38,456 bases of DNA, taken from Caulobacter sp. (GTDB taxonomy: Bacteria > Pseudomonadota > Alphaproteobacteria > Caulobacterales > Caulobacteraceae). Shown piece by piece: positions 32,868 to 38,456 of the stretch. The stretch is from positions 8,231 through 46,686 of the forward strand of contig JAGIBE010000066.1 of the NCBI GenBank assembly GCA_017744495.1, written 5' to 3'. The translations under genes were made by a program, and so were the position numbers. Each line of letters starts with the position of its first letter. Within the stretch, counting starts at the first letter, position 1. The notes below the pieces were generated by a model. The model was not told the DNA's origin. It searched no databases and worked only from the letters and a program-made list of their open reading frames with translations.

Positions 32868-33806
32868 CTAAGCCTTGTTGACGCTGTTCGCCTTGATCTG
32901 GGCCGCGCCGCGCGCGTCCAGGTCCTTGCGCGTGGCGTCCAGGCTGAGCGGCCCCTGAAGGGTGGCGTTGACCGCGTCCATGCCCGGGGCCGCCGAGCCC
33001 GGCTTGCGCGCCAAGAGGTAGCGCAGGCTCAGCCGCTCATTGTCGGCGGCGTCAGGCTGGGTGCCGTGCAGGGTGCAGGCGTGCCACATGGCCGCGTAGC
33101 CGGTCTTGCCGGTCAGCAGGTGCTGGCGGGTCTGGACCTCGTGGCCGCGCCCGTCGCGGTACAGCCAGCCGGCCTCGTTCTTCGTCAGGTCGTGCGGGAA
33201 CAGCGTCCCGCCCAGCTTGTGGCTGTCCTCCAGCAGGAACAGCGGGGCGTCGTGCGTCCCGACGTCGTGCAGGTAGATGTAGAGCGTCAGGAAATCGGCT
33301 TCCCGGTCCTTGTAGTCGATCAGGTCCTGATGGAAGTCGATGCCGTAGAAATAGGTGATGTCCCGGAACGGGGCCTTCACATAGGCGCCCAGATTGTTGA
33401 CCGGATTGCCGGCGATGCGGGTCTTCAGCCAGTCGGGCACGACGCTGGCCGGCACGCCGCAGATCAGCTTCTTGAGCAGGATCTCGTAGTCGTCGCCCAG
33501 CAGGGCGCTGACGGCCGAGACGATCGCCGGGTCGTTCTCGACGAAGGCCAAGTCGACTTCGAACCGCTCCAGCAGGTTTCGGCCGGGCGCCGGATTGACC
33601 CCGATGTACTGGGGATCGGCGTCGAACTCGGCCTCGCTGAGGAACAGGTCGGCGTCGAACGTCCGCAAGCTCCGGATCTTGGCCAGCAGGGCGCTCGCCG
33701 CCGCCGGGTCCACGCCCTCGCCGAACACATGATAGCCGCGCGCGATGAAGTCGCCCACCGCCGGGTGGCCAAGGGACTCCCCCGTCGCACGCTCCGCTGC
33801 CGCCAT
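32868..33806 (-). CDS. Phytanoyl-CoA dioxygenase family protein
   Basis: Predicted Fe(II)/2-oxoglutarate-dependent oxygenase of 312 residues. The iron facial triad is His159 and Asp161 (FHQDL) with distal His247 (LHGTQ), and Arg258 or Arg262 would bind the 2-oxoglutarate carboxylate. The jelly-roll core lies at about residues 140-270. Family members hydroxylate phytanoyl-CoA or many other small molecules, and this substrate is unknown. The open frame continues far upstream, but the ATG at 33806, with GGAG nearby, fits the family. It is divergent from the thiolase gene across 81 bp and sits inside the acyl-CoA region on the opposite strand. Confidence 0.8.
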   Translation of the reverse strand: MAAAERATGESLGHPAVGDFIARGYHVFGEGVDPAAASALLAKIRSLRTFDADLFLSEAEFDADPQYIGVNPAPGRNLLERFEVDLAFVENDPAIVSAVSALLGDDYEILLKKLICGVPASVVPDWLKTRIAGNPVNNLGAYVKAPFRDITYFYGIDFHQDLIDYKDREADFLTLYIYLHDVGTHDAPLFLLEDSHKLGGTLFPHDLTKNEAGWLYRDGRGHEVQTRQHLLTGKTGYAAMWHACTLHGTQPDAADNERLSLRYLLARKPGSAAPGMDAVNATLQGPLSLDATRKDLDARGAAQIKANSVNKA

Positions 33807-33887
33807 CGTCCTGATCTCCAAACCTCCGGAATCAGACGCCTTTTTGGTTAACGAACCATCCAAGCTTACGCAGGAAGGAGCCATACA

Positions 33888-35093
<1,206 letters not shown>

Positions 35094-35117
35094 TCACTCG
35101 ATCCAAGGACTAGAGAC

Positions 35118-37316
35118 ATGGAAAACTTCAAGATCGAGGTCGACGGCGACGGCATCGCCCTGGTCACCTTCGACGTGCCCGGCCGCACGATGAACACCCT
35201 GACCGCCTCGGTGATCAGGGAAGTCGGCGAGGTGGTCGAGACCATCAAGTCGGACGCCAACATCAAGGGCGCGGTGATCACCTCGGGCAAGACCACCGGC
35301 TTCTGCGCCGGCGCCGACCTGGGCGAACTGGGCGGCGCGGGCGGCCTCGGCGGTGGAGCCGGCGGCGAGGAAGGCCTGAAGGCCGCCTTCGAGGCCGGCT
35401 TCGCGCTGAACAAGGCGTTCCGGGCCCTTGAGACCTGCGGCAAGCCGGTGGCCGCGGCCATCAACGGCCTGGCCATGGGCGGGGGTCTCGAGATCACCCT
35501 GGCCTGCCACTACCGCGTGGTGGCCGACAATCCGAAGATCCAGCTGGCCCTGCCGGAGGCCAAGGTCGGCCTGCTGCCGGGCGCCGGCGGCACCCAGCGC
35601 CTGCCGCGCCTGATGGGCGTGATGGCCGCCGCGCCGTACCTGCTGGAAGGCAAGTCGATGAAGCCGGCCGAAGCCCTGGGCTTCAAGGTCGTGCACGAGG
35701 TCGTCCCGGCCGGCCAGGAGGTCGAGGCCGCCAAGACCTGGATCAAGACCAAGGGCGACCCGGTCGCGCCGTGGGACAAGAAGGAGTTCAAGCTCCCCGG
35801 CGGCGGCCCCTACACCCCGGGCGGCAGCCAGGTGTTCATCATGGGCAACGCCATGCTGCGCAAGCAGACCTATGGCAATTACCCCGCCCAGCTGAACATC
35901 ATGAAGGCGGTCTATGAGGGCCTGCAGGTGCCGTTCGACGCGGCCATCCGCATCGAGACCCGCTACTTCCTCAAGACGATGATGTCGCCCCAGGCCAAGG
36001 GCATGATCCGCACCCTGTTCCTCAGCCTGCAGGAACTGGGCAAGGGCTCGGGCCGTCCAGCCGGCGTGCCGCACTACGACGTCAAGAAGGTCGCCGTCCT
36101 GGGCGCCGGCATGATGGGCGCGGGCATCGCCTATGTCCAAGCCATGGCCGGCATCGAGACCGTGCTGATCGACCAGACGCAGGAAGCCGCCGACAAGGGC
36201 AAGGGCTACGCCGAGGGCCTGGTCAAGAAGGCCGTCTCGCGCGGCAAGCTGACCCAGGAGAAGGGCGACGCCATCCTGGCGCTGATCCACCCGACCGCCG
36301 ACTACGCCGCCGTCAAGGGCAGCGACCTGGTCGTCGAGGCCGTGTTCGAGAACCGCGACGTCAAGGCCCAGGTGACCAAGCTGGCCGAGGCCCAGCTAGC
36401 CGAAGGCGCGATCTTTGGCTCAAATACCTCGACCCTGCCGATCACGGGCCTCGCTAAGGCCAGCGTGCGTCCGGCCGACTTCATCGGCATCCACTTCTTC
36501 TCGCCGGTCGACAAGATGGGCCTGGTTGAGATCATCATGGGCGAGCAGACCGGCCAGGAAGCCCTGGCCAAGTCGATCGACTACGTCCTGAAGATCAAGA
36601 AGACCCCGATCGTCGTCAACGACAGCCGCGGCTTCTACACCAGCCGCTGCTTTGGCACCTTCGTGCAGGAAGGCATGGAGCTGCTGGCCGACGGCTACGC
36701 TCCGGCCATCATCGACAATGTCGGCCGGGCCACCGGCATGCCGCGCGGTCCGCTGGAGATGCACGACGACGTCGCGCTGGACCTCTCCTACAAGATCGCC
36801 CAGCAGACCAAGAAGGACCTGGGCGACAAGTACGAGGAGCGTCCGTTCACCGCGATCATCGAGAAGATGGTCGAGGGCGAAGGCCGCTACGGCCGCAAGA
36901 ACGGCAAGGGCTTCTACGACTATCCGGAGAACGGCCCCAAGACCCTGTGGCCGGGCTTGGCCCAGCTGGCGCCGACCAAGATCGCCGAGGTCGACCAGGC
37001 CGGCATCCAGGAGATCCGCACCCGGCTCCTGTACCGCCAAGCCGTGGAGGCCGCCCGCTGCTTCGAGGAAGGCGTCATCACCGACCCGCGCGAGGCCGAT
37101 GTCGGCGCCATCCTGGGCTGGGGCTTCGCGCCCTGGACCGGCGGCCCGGTCAGCCTGATCGACGGCGTGGGCGTGGCCAAGTTCGTCGAGGCCTGCGACG
37201 CCCTCGCCCAGAAGTACGGCGCCCGCTTCGCCCCGCCGCAACTGCTGCGCGACATGGCCGCCAAGGGTGAGACCTTCTACAGCCGCTTCGGCGTGAAAAC
37301 GAAGACCGCCGCCTAA
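35118..37316 (+). CDS. 3-hydroxyacyl-CoA dehydrogenase/enoyl-CoA hydratase (FadB/FadJ type)
   Basis: Bifunctional enzyme of 732 residues that hydrates enoyl-CoA and oxidises the 3-hydroxyacyl-CoA with NAD+. The hydratase domain (1-190) has FCAGADL and catalytic Glu125 and Glu147 in GGGLE and LPEAK. A Gly-rich insert (about residues 69-84) follows the oxyanion segment. The dehydrogenase half has the NAD motif VAVLGAGMMGAG near residue 327 and the catalytic His in GIHFFSPV near 457, then two C-terminal helical domains. AAGGA lies just upstream of the ATG. A strong terminator follows the stop. It forms a functional pair with the thiolase. Confidence 0.94.
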   Translation: MENFKIEVDGDGIALVTFDVPGRTMNTLTASVIREVGEVVETIKSDANIKGAVITSGKTTGFCAGADLGELGGAGGLGGGAGGEEGLKAAFEAGFALNKAFRALETCGKPVAAAINGLAMGGGLEITLACHYRVVADNPKIQLALPEAKVGLLPGAGGTQRLPRLMGVMAAAPYLLEGKSMKPAEALGFKVVHEVVPAGQEVEAAKTWIKTKGDPVAPWDKKEFKLPGGGPYTPGGSQVFIMGNAMLRKQTYGNYPAQLNIMKAVYEGLQVPFDAAIRIETRYFLKTMMSPQAKGMIRTLFLSLQELGKGSGRPAGVPHYDVKKVAVLGAGMMGAGIAYVQAMAGIETVLIDQTQEAADKGKGYAEGLVKKAVSRGKLTQEKGDAILALIHPTADYAAVKGSDLVVEAVFENRDVKAQVTKLAEAQLAEGAIFGSNTSTLPITGLAKASVRPADFIGIHFFSPVDKMGLVEIIMGEQTGQEALAKSIDYVLKIKKTPIVVNDSRGFYTSRCFGTFVQEGMELLADGYAPAIIDNVGRATGMPRGPLEMHDDVALDLSYKIAQQTKKDLGDKYEERPFTAIIEKMVEGEGRYGRKNGKGFYDYPENGPKTLWPGLAQLAPTKIAEVDQAGIQEIRTRLLYRQAVEAARCFEEGVITDPREADVGAILGWGFAPWTGGPVSLIDGVGVAKFVEACDALAQKYGARFAPPQLLRDMAAKGETFYSRFGVKTKTAA

Positions 37317-37341
37317 GAGCGACGTCCACGACGACAAACGG

Positions 37342-37372
37342 AAGGGCCCGGCGGCGACGCCGGGCCCTTTTT
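37342..37372 (+). terminator. Intrinsic terminator of the thiolase-fadB unit
   Basis: AAGGGCCCGGCG (37342-37353), loop GCGA, then its exact complement CGCCGGGCCCTT (37358-37369), running into TTTTT (37368-37372). A 12-bp GC-rich stem and U-tract make a textbook rho-independent terminator, 25 bases past the fadB-type stop. The remaining 150 bp to the next start show no clear promoter. Confidence 0.92.
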
Positions 37373-37526
37373 GTTTGCGGCGGTCATGAGGCCTCGTTCG
37401 TTTCAGCTTCGACTTGTCGGAGCCACGGTCCGGCCCCACCGCGCCGCTAGAGCTCGACCCGTGAGATCGAGTCTGTTCCTGCATCCCGCCGGAAAGCCTG
37501 CCACCAGGGCTTCCAGGAAGGCCGCC

Positions 37527-38171
37527 ATGCCCGCGACGAGGCCATCGCGCCGACGCCTCGAGCCCGCCGCCGGGCGCTGGCTGCTGGTCGGCGGCGCGTC
37601 GCTGGTCTTTCATGGTCTGCTGGGCTGGGCGCTGCTGGTGGCCGTGCCCGCCCCGCCCTTGCTGCTCGAGCCGCGTACGGTCGTGGTCCAGTTGCTGACG
37701 CCTGAGCGGCCACATCTGGCCGAGCACGCGGCCGTCCGCCCTCAGCCGGCTCCGCTGCGCGTCCCGACACCGCGGACGCCGTCGACGGCGCCGCCGGTCC
37801 TGACGCCCTCGCCTCGCCCCACCGCTCCCGGCGCGCCGGGAGTCATCGTCGCCCCGCCCGGCTTCACGGCGCGCGGGACCTTGACCGGCGGTGGCGAGGC
37901 CCTGCGGGAAGCCGCACGCGAGAGCGGCTGCACCGAGGCCGACATCGTCCACCTGACCAAGGCCGAACGCGACGCGTGCAACGAGACCCTGGGCGCCAAG
38001 CACAAGAACGGCCCGGCCCTCTACGCCGCCATCGACCCCGACAAGAAGGCGGCCTTCGACGGCGACTGCAAGAAGGACGACGACTGGTGCCTCTACCGCA
38101 CGGGCAAGGGACCCTATCCGGGTCTCTTCGCCCTGATGCGCGGCAAAAAGCCCTCCAAGGGCTGGGACTAG
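37527..38171 (+). CDS. TonB-like anchored periplasmic protein with four cysteines, unknown function
   Basis: A 214-residue protein of unknown function. A basic N-terminus and one membrane segment (about residues 18-40) are followed by LLEPRTVVVQLL and a Pro/Thr-rich linker (about 60-115), the layout of TonB-type or PilP-type anchored proteins. The C-terminal part (about 130-214) has no TonB fold. It holds four Cys (SGC near 137, DAC near 153, then C-x6-C in the DCKKDDDWCLYR segment), which could form disulfides in the periplasm. The frame is open upstream, but AGGAAGG before the ATG at 37527 fits. The stop shares the self-complementary CTAG with the next, convergent gene. Confidence 0.7.
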   Translation: MPATRPSRRRLEPAAGRWLLVGGASLVFHGLLGWALLVAVPAPPLLLEPRTVVVQLLTPERPHLAEHAAVRPQPAPLRVPTPRTPSTAPPVLTPSPRPTAPGAPGVIVAPPGFTARGTLTGGGEALREAARESGCTEADIVHLTKAERDACNETLGAKHKNGPALYAAIDPDKKAAFDGDCKKDDDWCLYRTGKGPYPGLFALMRGKKPSKGWD

Positions 38172-38455
38172 AGCCCGACCTCGTCGTTCAGCCTGGTGAT
38201 CTGCGGCTGGGCGGTGACGATCCGCACCCGCAGGCCGGTGGCCTTGCCGCCCGGGATCGACAGCTTCACCGAGGCGGTCTTCGGGAGCAGGTCCTTGGGC
38301 GCGCGCAGGGCCGGGACCGGTGCCGAGGACAGCACCTTGCCGTCGGCCGAGACCAGCTCCAGGCGCGCCGCCGTCGCGTCCTGGGCGCCCAGGCTGTGCA
38401 CCTTGACCGTGACGCTCCCGCCCTTGACCACCGCGTCACCGCGCCCAATGCCGAG
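38168..38455 (-). CDS. C-terminal part of an unknown protein (5' end outside window)
   Basis: The frame is open to the right edge; only the last 95 residues are seen. They read as alternating beta strands with short turns (SVTVKVHSLG, ARLELVSADGK, SVKLSIPGG, LRVRIVT), like an Ig-like or CARDB-type domain. Such domains often close secreted or surface enzymes, but the identity of the whole protein cannot be read here. The GTG at 38431 is internal to the open frame and need not be a start. The stop overlaps the convergent neighbour by four bases. Confidence 0.6.
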   Translation of the reverse strand, partial: LGIGRGDAVVKGGSVTVKVHSLGAQDATAARLELVSADGKVLSSAPVPALRAPKDLLPKTASVKLSIPGGKATGLRVRIVTAQPQITRLNDEVGL

Positions 38456-38456
38456 G

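Overview
The window is GC-rich, densely coded alphaproteobacterial chromosome and most likely comes from Caulobacter or a close relative. The support is a class I lysyl-tRNA synthetase, a 1,613-residue NAD-dependent glutamate dehydrogenase, an MHYT-GGDEF-EAL protein, and a WecG/TagA glycosyltransferase resembling the holdfast enzyme HfsJ. As I recall it, C. crescentus carries gdhZ, CC_0091 and hfsJ in the same order; I could not check this. I see no tRNA, rRNA, insertion sequence, prophage or CRISPR array.

Layout. 1-2.6 kb: the 3' end of a phosphomannomutase gene, a dienelactone-hydrolase-like enzyme, and an overlapping pair encoding a small lipoprotein and a 117-residue helical protein. 2.6-5.2 kb (minus): a DUF418 membrane protein and a UMF1-type MFS transporter, the latter preceded by a perfect 26-bp palindrome. 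5.3-11.6 kb (minus): gdhZ and an AI-2E-family permease. Between these two lie three hairpins that each show a six-C loop on the minus strand, a candidate small RNA. 11.7-13.2 kb: a HerA/DUF853 ATPase. 13.2-20 kb (minus): the c-di-GMP protein, a DMT exporter overlapping an SDR, a 64-residue membrane protein overlapping the hfsJ-like gene, and a quinone oxidoreductase. 20-27.4 kb (plus): isoaspartyl peptidase, phosphoglucomutase, an RTX calcium-binding protein, lysS and galE. 27.5-28.4 kb: a 69-residue unknown protein converging on an S24-type repressor that has lost its catalytic serine. 28.5-37.3 kb: a fatty-acid or branched-chain acyl-CoA degradation region with a MerR regulator, two acyl-CoA dehydrogenases, two small unknown proteins, a phytanoyl-CoA dioxygenase-like gene on the other strand, a thiolase and a FadB-type protein, closed by a strong terminator. 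37.5-38.5 kb: a TonB-like anchored protein with four cysteines, and the 3' end of an unknown gene.

How the genes work together. The beta-oxidation genes supply dehydrogenation, hydration, second oxidation and thiolysis of acyl-CoAs, and a dyad upstream of the MerR gene is a likely operator. Phosphomannomutase, phosphoglucomutase, GalE and the HfsJ-like glycosyltransferase supply or use sugar nucleotides for surface polysaccharide. The EAL/GGDEF protein close to hfsJ, and gdhZ, which is linked to cell division in C. crescentus, put attachment and cell-cycle functions in one neighbourhood. Gene starts were chosen from ribosome-binding sites and family length; functions rest on motifs read by eye.
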